A DNA stretch of 64,000 nt from Bos javanicus (Eukaryota; Chordata; Mammalia; Artiodactyla; Bovidae), in contig NC_083880.1 in assembly GCF_032452875.1 (NCBI RefSeq), positions 54,758,829-54,822,828 on the forward strand, given 5' to 3'. This document shows, piece after piece, positions 54,566 through 64,000 of this stretch; positions within the stretch are counted from its first letter, which is position 1; every line of letters starts with the position of its first letter. A model generated the notes under the pieces. That model saw only the letters and a list, made by a program, of their open reading frames with translations. It searched no databases and was not told the DNA's origin. Both the position numbers and the translations under genes were made by a program.

Positions 54566-55861
54566 TGCGGTGGCGTCGCCTGAGAACAGGGGAGCCCCCC
54601 CCACCTGCCCAGGGATCTGAACGCTCAGCCCTGCCAGGCCCCTGACCATGTGGGCCATCCCCTGAGGCCCCAACTTCACCAGGGATGGTAGGGAAAGAGG
54701 CGGCTGTGGTTGGTGGGCTGGAGGCACCCACAGCAGCTCAAGCCCAGCCCTTTTGGGCTGTGCCGGGCGGCAGGTTTTGTCTTTGGCCTCCACCCATGTC
54801 TTAGGGGGTATCCTGGTGTTCTGGGAGGGGTTTCTTTCCAAAGACGGTGGCCCCAGGGGCCATGGGGAGGGTGTCCACCCCCTTGGTGCTGGTAACCAGC
54901 TTTGTGCACACCACTCCAGCCCCCATTGTCGGGGGCCACCAGCTCCAGAGCACCTCGGGGGTCAGAGAGAAGACGAGATGGAGAAGTTCACGTTTGGAAT
55001 GTGACCATGGGTCTTGGCTCCCAGTCCCACTGCCCAGAGAAATGGGGGTGGGGTAGGCAAAGAGGATGCTTACCTTGGGGACGAGGTAATTTCAAGAACC
55101 TTTACCTCCAAGGAGGGTCCAGAGCCTCCCCTGTTCTCCCTACTGCCTCACCTGGGTCCAAGTCCCAGTCCAGTGGGTGCCCCCCACCCTCTCCAGGTGG
55201 CACTGTCCCCAGGAGGTGGCTGCTCGAAGCCCAGGTGCCCATATGCAGGGTCACAAGTGGCTCAGCCAGTGTGAGTGTGACCCTGGGACGGAAAGGACGT
55301 GTGTGGAGGTTGTGGCCTGCCCTGGGCGGGGCCTCAAAGAGGCACGACGCTTTCCACCTGCCCTCGGCTCCTTGTGAGCATCTCCCAGACAAGGAGGAGA
55401 AAGAGGCAGAGGAGGCTATGTGCCCTGAGCCGGGCTGCAGGACCAGCGGGTGGCAGGACAGCCCTCTCCCCTCCCCATACAGCCCTGGGGAAGGGCCAGG
55501 CCCAAGAGCCACCAGGGCATGCAGACCATGCCCCCCCCTTGCGTAGAGGAAGGCGGAGGCTCTCGTGACGGGTACAGCCAGCATTCGCTGAGCGCCTGCT
55601 GAATGCCTGCACTTTGCATTCCCCACTCAGCTTCTCTACAAGCCCACCACCCGGTTCTTGCTTTAGGTCGAGAGGGGGACCTGGGGGCTAAGGCCCAGTG
55701 GGCAGGGCCACATGCCGACTCCCAACAAGAACTGAGGGGCCCCAGGCTCACCACCCCTGCCACCCCCTCTTGGACCCCTGGATGGGTGGGCCCTCCCTCG
55801 GCTGGTGTCCTGACCAGAGAGCTGGGTATTGACCGAGTGCAGACTGGGCATCGATTGGCTG

Positions 55862-55935
55862 AAAGGTGAAACCTGAAATAGTCCCCGCTGCCAGTAAACA
55901 GGATTTTTAATTGTTTAGGCAGCTAATCTCTGGTT
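55862..55935. promoter_or_regulatory. Short AT-rich candidate element
   Basis: AGTAAACAGGATTTTTAATTG followed by TTTAGGCAGCTAATCTC holds a forkhead-like GTAAACA core and a TAATT homeodomain core in GC-rich DNA. Confidence 0.22.
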
Positions 55936-57094
55936 GTCTCCCAGGAAGCTGGGGGGCAGGGGGCGGGCACGGAGGCTTTGATTGTCCACAACCACAGGGC
56001 AGGCCTGGTGGGGACCCATACCACCCACCCTGTGCAGGGCCCAGCAGGAGGTCTGTCCTCCTGGGAGCCCAGGGCCCCTGGGCTGCTGGTCTGTGCAGCA
56101 GCCTGAGACAAGGCTGCAGGAAATGGCACCACCTCTGAGACCTAGGGTCGGTCCTGGCGCAGCTGCCTTCTGTTGAGATCGGGCGCGTTCGGGGTGATAT
56201 GGCCATAGACCACAGCTGCCTTCTGGACCAGAGTCCCCAGGCAAGTCCCATCCATGCCTTCACTTCCTCTTTGCTAAAATAAAACACTGACCACAGATGA
56301 TGCTTGCCCGCCTGAGCCAACGTGGGCACCGCCCAGAGGAGCGTCTGGCTTGGGAGGGGGAGGTTGTTCAGTTAAGGGCAATCATCACTGTGAAAGTAAA
56401 CCTCTAACAAAACTGGTGAAAGTCACTAAGGATGTTCTGAATGCTTGACTACATGTGCTGAGAGGCCTGGGCAGGTGCTCTTGGAGAAGCAGGTGCTCTT
56501 GTGATGCAGGGGGTCATTGAAATACAGGCCCTGCACCTCGGAGGGCATCAGAGTCCTCATAGATCAGCGTGTGCACCTTCTGCCATCCCTGACGATTCCA
56601 AAAGTGATGCTCCCGGGGTGTGGTGGGCTGGGCTCGAGGATCCAGCCCCGGGGGCTACAGAGACCCCCGTGAACAACAATACAACGTGAAGACAGCAGAG
56701 GCTGGGAGAGCAAAGATGGGGGTCATGTGGGGTTGCAGGCCAGGATGGGAACTTTGATTTTATTCTAAGGGCAGGGGACCCCCAGGGAGTATTGAGAGGG
56801 GAGAATGGTGGGTCCAGGACAGGAGGCTAGGGTAGGGGCTGTGATGAACCAGGAAGAAGGTGGGCACAGCAGGGAAGCCTTCACAATGACTTATTTCTGG
56901 GCCTGGGGCCCTTTGCACTCTGACCCCGGGGCAGTGACCTCCCCCTCCTGCACTCATCCCCACTCACCAAGGCCACCAAGGCCTGGAGCCAGGGCTTCAA
57001 ACACCCACACGCCCCACAGAGGTGCCAGGTCTGAACAAGGGCACCTCACCCAAACCCTGTGACCAGTGCCCCCTGGACCCCAGACCCCAGCACT

Positions 57095-57265
57095 GAGCTT
57101 GCTAAACGGCAGCTCTGCCTACACAGCTCCAAGTCATTAGGGCCTGGCTGACATTTCTCCCAGAAATAATTAAGTTTGACATCACAAAGGGCATTTCCCG
57201 CAGCCAAGGTCATTTCAGGGCTGGCCACGGCCTCTCTGTCCGCAGTCCCTCCCCAGCCTGCAGCT
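57095..57265. promoter_or_regulatory. Candidate conserved non-coding element
   Basis: The block contains CCAAGTCATTAGGGCC, AGAAATAATTAAGTTTGAC, ATCACAAAGGGCATTTCC and CAAGGTCATTTC. The last two are TCF/LEF- and nuclear-receptor-half-like motifs. It is not repetitive. Confidence 0.27.
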
Positions 57266-57714
57266 CTGACGAACGGAGTTTCAGAGACCTGGCTGCACAA
57301 TCGAAGAGTCAGGAAAGCTAAGGCCGCTTCTCTTGCAGGAATAACTGCTGCCTCGTCAGCTGCAAACCACCGGGCTGGGGTGGGGGTGGGGGCCGGCAGT
57401 GCTGCCTCGACTCAATCCCCAAGGGACCTTAGGGCTGTGGGCGGCTCAGGGTCCCCGCACTCACTGTCAGCTTCCGACTCTTTGGACACAAAATTCTCTG
57501 GCTCCCCATCACCTGAGCTGGGGCTGTGGGGAGCCGGCTGGGAGGCAGGTGATGGGGGCCACCTGCCCCCACCTGCAAACCAGTGATAGCAGCTGGAGCC
57601 CGGCGTCCGAAGTGAGTGAGACGTATGCAGGCTGTGTGTGCTGCCCAGGACATGTGTGTGCGACTGTACAGGGGCCCCTGTAACAAGGCCCCACGGACCA
57701 GTCCTGTTCCCAAG

Positions 57715-58050
57715 GCTGGCTCTTCCCCAGGGAGGCCCTACCCCTGGCCCCTCTCCAGCTCTGCTGACTGTGGGCATCTTTGGCATTCCTGGGCCTGTAG
57801 AAGCATCTTCCTGGCCTCGGCCTTCATCTGCACATGGTGCCTCCCTGTGAGCGTGTCTGTCCCAAAGACCCCTTTTCATAAGGTCACTTGGATTAGGGCC
57901 ACACTTCTCCAGTGACCGCGTCTGAGCTAATTACACCTGCAACAACCCTATTCCCAAATAAGGGCACCTTCTGAGGTCCTGAGAGTGAGGACTCCAACAG
58001 ACAGGTTTTCAGGGGATGCAGTTCATCCCACAGCACTAGAGGCTTTAGGA
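57715..58050 (-). mobile_element. MLT1-like LTR remnant (reverse)
   Basis: 'CCTTTTCATAAGGTCACTTG', 'GGATTAGGGCCACACTTCTC' and 'TTCCCAAATAAGGGCACCTT' correspond to an antisense MaLR-type LTR (consensus with 'AAGGACACCAGTC...GGATTAGGGCCCACC'). It is strongly decayed. Confidence 0.55.
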
Positions 58051-58064
58051 AAGGAAAACCCTCT

Positions 58065-58977
58065 GCACACAGAAACTTGCATGTAGGGGTTGACAGCAAC
58101 TGTATTCATAGTTGCCAAACTTGAATGCAGCCAGGATGTCCTTCAGCAGGTGACAGATAAATAAACTGTGGTGTACCCAGACAGTGGTATATTATTCAGC
58201 ACTAATTAAAACACGCCAACAAGCAATGAAAAGACATGGAAGAACCTTAAGTGCATTTAACTATGTAAAAGGAGCCAATCAGAAAAAGCTACAGACTTTG
58301 TTCTTCCAACTCTCTGACACTCTGGAAAAGGCAGAACTATGGAGACAGTAAAAAGATTAGGGGTTGGCAGAGGGTAGGGGGAGGGAGGGATGAACAGGTG
58401 GAGCGCAGAGGATTTTCAGGGCAGTGAAAATACTCTGTGTGATGCTATAATGGTGGATACACGTCATCATGAAAGTGAAGTGACAGTGTTAGTATCTCAG
58501 TCGTGTCTGACTCTTTGCAACCCCATGAACTGTAGCCCACCAGGCTCCTCTGTCCATGGGATTTCCCAGGCAAGAATACTGGAGTGGGTAGCCATTCCCT
58601 TCTCCAGGGAATCTTCCTGACCCAGGGATCAAATCCAAATCTCTTGCATCTCCTGCATTGCAGGCGGATTCTTTACCGTCTGAGCCGCCACGGAAGCCCA
58701 CATGTTATTGGACATTTGTCCAAGCCCACAGAATGTACAACAGTCTGCCCAGCTGTAAACTGTGGACCCTGAGTGGTGATGACGTGTCAGTGCAGGTTCA
58801 CCAGTTCTAACAAATGCCCCATCTGGTGGGGGGTGTGGGTGATGGGGGAGACGGTGCATCTGCACGTGGAGGGGGCGGGAACATAAGGGAGTCTCTGTGC
58901 TTCCTGCATGATTCTTCCGTAGAACTAAAACTGCTGTTTAAGATAGAGTCTATTACTTAAAAAAAAAAAAAAAAAAA
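58065..58977 (+). mobile_element. L1 3' end with A-tail, interrupted by a Bov-tA SINE
   Basis: L1 motifs ('CAACTGTATTCATAGTTGCC', 'GGTATATTATTCAGCACTAA', 'GGCAGAACTATGGAGACAGT') run to 58470, stop at the SINE (58471-58697), and resume ('TTGGACATTTGTCCAAGCCC') to a run of 19 A residues at 58959-58977. It closely parallels the L1 at 60600-62040. Confidence 0.85.
58471..58697 (-). mobile_element. Bov-tA SINE nested in L1 (reverse)
   Basis: 'ATCTCAGTCGTGTCTGACTC' at the left and 'CATTGCAGGCGGATTCTTTA' at the right are the reverse-complement body and head. It splits the L1 at 58065-58977, so it is the younger insertion. Confidence 0.92.
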
Positions 58978-59714
58978 CTACCAGAGGGACCCTGAAAAAA
59001 GGGTCAGGTTTCTGTGAGGGTCGTAACCGTGTGCCCTATACCTTTAATCCATAACCAGGATGACAGTGCCGGTCTTTACTCTGCCCCCTCCCTGCCCCGG
59101 AGCCACCTTGGCTGACCTGGAAGGGCCGGCAGTGAGCTGACCCTGAGCTCAGAGCCCCCAGGAAGCAGGATGGGATACCAGACACAGGCATGGTCAGCGG
59201 TTGCCCCAGGGAGAAGAAGTCAGGCCCAAGCCTCGGCTGGAAAGCTCTGGAAGGGTGGGGAGGAGGGTGAGGGCACGCTTGGCTGCTGAGGGCGGATGGT
59301 TTGTGAGAATCAGGCCTGCAACAGCCACCCTCACAGCGCCCCTCGCCTGCACCTTCTCCCCAGCATGCTGGGCAGGGGGCGGGGGAGGGGTGGCGCTGAG
59401 CACACAGACTCAGCCTCCGTCCCAGGACAGCCCACCCACCCCGCCGTCTCCAGCATCTCCCTCTCTGTCTGCTTCCCCTCGGTGTCGCTTCCTAATCCAG
59501 CCCCGCAGTGACCTTTGGCCCAGCGAAGTGATCTGATTAGAAGGCATTCCGAGGGGGCATGGCTGTCACTCTGTCCTCTGGGAGGGTCAACACAGAGCCC
59601 TGTCGAGGTTTGACGGAAGCCAGGCTGAGGCTTGGAGAAGCACAGTGAGGTGTGGTGAGCACAGCACTCAGGTGGGGCCGGTCCACCCGCACGTCCCAGG
59701 TCACTGCGTCCCTG

Positions 59715-60140
59715 TGTGGGAGGCAGAACCACAGCCCCTGAAGACACGGTGTCCTGACCCTCAGGACAGCAGGGACTCTGCACGTGTAGTGCTGCTAAGG
59801 ACCACGATGGGGAGACTCTCCTGGGTCCCCCAGTGCATTTGAACACTGGACCACAGACGTTTAACACAGCTGTAGGAGGAGACGTGATGTGGAGCCAGGA
59901 GGGACTGAAGGTGCCAGCCGCTGGCTGTGAGGATGGATGGAGGGGCTCTGGGCACCGGAAATGACCTCCTGGGTGGCCTTCAGAAAGACCACCCCAAGGA
60001 CCACTTGATTTTAGCCCAGGAGATTCATCTTGGACTTCTGACCCTGAAGACTGTGAGATGACACATGTGTGCTTCAAGTCACTGGATGTACAAGGTGTGT
60101 TCTGGCAGCAGCAGGGCTCTGGTGTACCCTGTAAAATGCC
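59715..60140 (+). mobile_element. Old LTR/MaLR-like repeat
   Basis: 'GGGGAGACTCTCCTGGGTCC', 'TTGATTTTAGCCCAGGAGAT', 'TCATCTTGGACTTCTGACCC' and 'GAAGACTGTGAGATGACACA' are in the order of a common mammalian MaLR-like LTR. Divergence is high. Confidence 0.5.
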
Positions 60141-60599
60141 TTTTGATTCTGGGGCCAACAAGTGCGTCCTTCCTGACCAGTTGCCACTCTGCTTTCATCA
60201 GATTGTGCCTCACTAAGCCTCCATCTCTGAGGCCCCTTCTTTATAGGCATGCCCACCAGCCCCGACCCCAGCAGAGGTGACGCACTCGGCCTGGTTTCGT
60301 GTCCTTGCATGGCACCTGAGTGGGAACCCTCCACCAAGACATCAAGCAAAGGGCATCCTCTTGCTGAAGATTTCCATCTCATGTCCCAGCGCAATTTGGG
60401 CTGGAAGTTGCCAGACAGAAACTTCATTTTTGTTCAACATTTCTCGCCCAGTTCAGTGTGTAATTGGCTTCCCCTTGGCGATTTAGCAGAGCGCACTGCA
60501 GCTTATAAAAAAAATAAATAAATCTAAATAAAACCCAGAGAAATGGACTGCAAACCATTCAGCACTTCTGCTTCTTAAAGGAAAACTGTCTCCAACTAA

Positions 60600-62040
60600 G
60601 GGAACTCTGACGTTGGTGATGACTCTTCAGATACGACACCAACCGAAAGTGAGGTCCGTGAAAGAAAAGATTGATGAATTGGGCCTCACTGAAATTTTAA
60701 ATTCTGCTCTGTGATAGACACAGACGAGAACGAAAAGATGTGCCACAGTCAGGAGAAAATACTTTCAAAACACACACCTGATAAAGGATCAACACACATC
60801 TGCTTTCCAATAGAGGCTTCCCTGGTGGTTCAGATGGTAAAGAATCTGCCTGCAATGCAGGATACCTGGGTTCGATCCCTGGGTCGGGAAGATGCCCTGG
60901 AGAAGGGCATGGCAATCCACTCCAGTATTCTTGCCTGGAGAATCCCATGGACAGAGGAGCCTGGCAGGCTACAGTTCATGGGGTCACTTGTAAAGAGTTG
61001 GATATGACTGAAGTGACTAATGCTTTTTCACTTCTTCACACTCAATAAGAAAGCAAAAACCAGATTTGGAAGTGGGCTGATGATCTTGAGACCCTTCACC
61101 CAAGAAGATATGCACACGGAAACAAACATATGAAGAGATGCTCCCGTAGTTTATCATCAGAGAAATGCAAAATCTGACCAATGAAACATCACTGCCTACT
61201 CTTAGAACCGCGAAAATCCAGAACACTCACACACCAGGTGCTGGCGTGGAGGTAGAGCGACAGGAGCTCTAATTCGGGGCTGGTGAGGATGCAAAATGGG
61301 GCAGCCACTTTGAAAGACAGTTGATGATTTCTTATAAGACTTGTCATACTCTAACTATGCACTCCACTGTGCTCCTTGGTATTTACCCAAAGGAGTCGAA
61401 AACCTTTGTCCACACAAAATCCTGAACATGGATGTTTATAGCAGCTGTATTCACAGTTGCCAAAACTCAGAAGCAACCCACGATGTCCTTCAGTGGTTGA
61501 TGGATAAAAACCTGTGGTGCATCCAGACAGTGGAATCTTACTCAGTCCTGAAAAGAACTGCACCGTCAAGCCATGAAAAGACACGGAAGAACCTTAAGTA
61601 AATCAAACTAAGGGGAAAAAGCCAATCTGAAAAAGCTACAGACTTTGTGATTACAGCCCTGTGACACTCTGGAAATGGCAGAACTATGGAGCCAGTAAAA
61701 AAGATAAGGGGCTGGGGGGAGGGAGGAATGAACAGGTGGAGCACAGAGGGCTTTTAGGGCAGCGAAAGCTACTCTGTGTGATTGATAATGGCGGATACAT
61801 GTCATCACACATTTGTCCAAACCCACAGAATATATAACACAAGAGTGAGCCCTGATGTAAACTACAGACTTTAATACTAATCTGTCCACATTGGCTCATC
61901 AATAATAACAAACATATCACACCAGTATAAGATTTTAATAATAGGGGAGGGATATCCTGGAAATTTCTATACCTTGCACTCAACTTTTCTGTAAACTTAA
62001 AACTGCTCCCCCCAAATTAAATCTATTAATTTTACATAAA
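60600..62040 (+). mobile_element. L1 ORF2 3' part and 3' UTR, interrupted by a Bov-tA SINE
   Basis: It starts with ORF2-derived sequence ('GAAAAGATTGATGAATTGGG', 'ACACACCTGATAAAGGATCA'), is cut by the SINE at 60815-61027, and resumes ('ATGCTCCCGTAGTTTATCAT') through 'GCAGCTGTATTCACAGTTGC' to the 3' UTR. Frames are broken. It shares a 3' UTR with the L1 at 58065-58977, so both belong to related subfamilies. Confidence 0.85.
60815..61027 (+). mobile_element. Bov-tA SINE nested in L1
   Basis: A clear head ('GGCTTCCCTGGTGGTTCAGA') and body ('GGTTCGATCCCTGGGTCGGG', 'GAATCCCATGGACAGAGGAG'). It is a low-divergence copy. Confidence 0.94.
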
Positions 62041-64000
62041 AGCAAAAAAGCTACCATAGCCATTCATGCTATCTTCTGCATTGAAAATATTGTACACAGT
62101 TGAGATCATCATGGGTGCATGGTGTGGAATCCAGAAAGCCACGGTTTTGATGAAAAACTTAAATGTGATGAAGAAACTAGTAACGGGCTTGCAGCCGGCA
62201 CCCCTCCCAACCCTCCCAGGAAGCCCGGTGTCCCGCCTGGGCTTGACTGGCGGCTCTGACTCCTGCCGGGCACTTAGCTGACCTGTAAGGGACACCTTCC
62301 TACAGGGCTGCTGTGTGCTGGGATCCCCAGACGTTCTTGAACTGGGGTGAGGCCCACTTTGCTGCATCTGGCTGTGCAGACGCCTCTAGGGAAGGGAACC
62401 TGGGGACCAGGAGACCCAGTGGAATTCCAGGGGTCTCCAAAGAGCCCCTATAATGTGGGGGGCAGCGTCTCCAAAGAGGCCAAGCTTGGAGTACCCCCTC
62501 CTGTTCCTCAGGAAGCCCCCTCCCCCTCAAGCTTCAGGGGAAATGATTCCTCTCCCAGGAAGGCGCTGACACCTCAGATTCGGCTGCCTCCCTCACTCGT
62601 GGGTCATCAGCACAGCCCATCTCTCAAGTGTCCCGGGGCCTTGTCATGTGACATCATCCATGTGGTCATGTGGCTGTGGTCCCAGGAGGACAGAGAGGGA
62701 CCACGGGTGTCCCACTACTGTCTCTTAGCACCTAGGAGGCCGGCATATAGCAGGCGCTTGTGAAACACATGGAGAGTGAACAGATGGATGGAAGAGATCC
62801 AGGCTTGTGGTCCAGGAGGCCCTGAGGGCAGGGGCTGCTCCAGACCAGAAGTGGCCGATGCGCTGGGCCCACAGGGCCTGGCCAGCTGCCATGGAGGGGA
62901 GGGCCTAGGTGTGCCCGCTGGGTGGCTGGGTGATTCTCGGGTACTTGCAGGCACAGGGCAGCCACAGCCTGAGGGGATTAGGGAGCCTCCCAGTGCCAGG
63001 ATCGGCCATCACGGCTATCTTAGGACTTTGATTCCCAGAGCATTTGAGCTGCCATGACAGGTGGGCCCACAGGCAGCGCCTCCTTCCTGCTCAGCCTGGA
63101 GATGTGGCCAGAGTGGCTCATGTCCCATGGGGTGGCCTGTCCTGGAGCAGGCGTTCGACACACCCAGGAGGCTCTGCAAGTGGCTGGGTGGCCTCAAGTG
63201 AGCCCTCAGAATCTCATTCCAAGTGGGGGTGCGTGCCCACTCCTGGGGGGACCCAGTGCACAAGGCCTGCTCTGCCCTTCATTCTGTTTCCCCACCTCCC
63301 TGGGGGTGGACTTGAGAATCCCTGGGCACAGTCCCAACCCTCACTTGAGTCTTGGGCTCTACAGAGGCCTCAGAGTCTTCAGTCAGAACCAAGTGTCCCT
63401 GGACGGACCTGGTGACCACGGGGTCAGCCTGCCTCTCCGGGTCCTCTGACCACAGCCCCCGGGGTCTCGCGCCCACAGGCTTTCATTTTCTTCACAAATA
63501 TTTTTGGAATGCTTGACCTTCGCCAGGACCACCAGGCATCACCCAGCATGCAAGGGCCATGCTCTCTTATGAGGAATGCTCACGGGGGTCACTGAGGGCC
63601 CAGCTGTGGGTGGCCCCTCCTGGCCCTTGTCTGTGCCTCAGTCTAGGGGGCAGAGGCTCCCACAATTACCCCTCAGAGCAGGAAAACCCGGGACAAAATG
63701 TTGGCAGGGGTCAAGGCTCTCTCTCCCGCTTCATCTATGTTTCAATCAGTCACTCAACAAACGTGTTTGAATGCTTGCTCTGTCCCCAGACCTGTGCGGG
63801 GTGGGCCATTCCAGTCCACAAGCAAGTCCAGTCTGACGGGCTCCCACACCAGAGGCCCGTCGTACAGCATGGGGCAAATTCGGGATTATTGATGAACTCA
63901 TTTGGAGCGTTTCTTTCCCTGTGCCACAATGAAATAAATATTTACAGATTTACTCCTAACTTCGGGGACTAGAGGAGTTCTCAATTTATGGCTATAATTA
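62041..64000. other. Right-end intergenic
   Basis: 62041-62170 is AT-rich and not clearly L1. The middle is GC-rich and unique, with a MIR-like end piece at 62735-62800. 63725-63800 resembles a MIR/L2 end. 63880-64000 turns AT-rich (GGGATTATTGATGAAC, GAAATAAATATTTACAG) and may be the edge of another constrained element cut by the window. Confidence 0.45.

Larger units (their letters stand above)
52961..57714. other. Upstream intergenic between candidate elements
   Basis: This is GC-rich unique sequence around the candidate elements at 54.4, 55.9 and 57.1 kb. Short MIR-like pieces occur at 53255-53330 and 53985-54010. A 214-residue plus frame at 54902-55546 lacks exon signals and any motif. 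Confidence 0.5.

Noticed and set aside
59331..60161. 276-residue minus frame
   Set aside because: It runs antisense through an old LTR-like repeat and has no exon signals.
60815..61027. tRNA-like sequence with B-box-like GGTTCGATCC
   Set aside because: It is the tRNA-derived head of a Bov-tA SINE, not a tRNA gene. The same holds for the other SINEs.
62032..62367. 111-residue minus frame beside the L1 end
   Set aside because: The AT-rich part gives Phe/Ile-rich sequence by composition. No start or splice support.
1..64000. CRISPR arrays, insertion sequences, operons or phage genes
   Set aside because: None are present. The window is mammalian nuclear DNA.

Overview
This is mammalian nuclear DNA from a ruminant (Pecora, probably a bovid). 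BovB (RTE) LINE fragments with their TTCAG-repeat terminus, Bov-tA and Bov-A2 SINEs, and CHR SINEs occur together, and that combination is diagnostic. I see no bacterial, plasmid or phage content. Nearly all long open frames are chance frames in GC-rich DNA. No database search was possible: repeat and microRNA identities come from recognising the sequence, and gene structure comes from reading splice signals by eye.

The centre of the window is the muscle microRNA locus miR-1-1 / miR-133a-2, on the minus strand. The pre-mir-1-1 hairpin lies at 38498-38568 and the pre-mir-133a-2 hairpin at 28243-28343, about 10 kb apart, as in the human 20q13.33 cluster (host gene MIR1-1HG, formerly C20orf166). 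By synteny the window should lie between GATA5 (expected beyond the right end) and SLCO4A1 (expected beyond the left end). Neither gene is inside it.

I propose a three-exon host gene on the minus strand. A CpG island (about 41.2-42.5 kb) holds a TATA box (42166-42172), a CArG/SRF-like site (42234-42243), a CAGCTG E-box (42269-42274) and a perfect MEF2 site (42421-42430). Exon 1 runs from about 42142 to 41530, exon 2 is 39179-39089, and exon 3 runs from 27569 to about 26618 with AATAAA at 26641-26636. The first ATG of the predicted mRNA (41647) opens a frame that stays open across both junctions to a stop at 27143, giving 211 residues that begin MGCRGCS, an acylation-like N-terminus. Both microRNAs lie in intron 2, so one muscle promoter would drive two microRNAs and a small protein.

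Layout: 1-26.6 kb is downstream intergenic DNA with two BovB fragments, old L1, MLT1 and MIR remnants, SINEs, a 450-bp TG-rich microsatellite and several AT-rich islands that look constrained. 26.6-42.4 kb is the microRNA host gene with candidate intronic enhancers at 31.5, 32.6-33.3, 34.2-34.4 and 39.5-39.7 kb. 42.4-64 kb is upstream intergenic DNA with further candidate regulatory islands at 52.8, 54.4, 55.9 and 57.1 kb, and repeats including two L1 3' ends that each carry a nested Bov-tA SINE.
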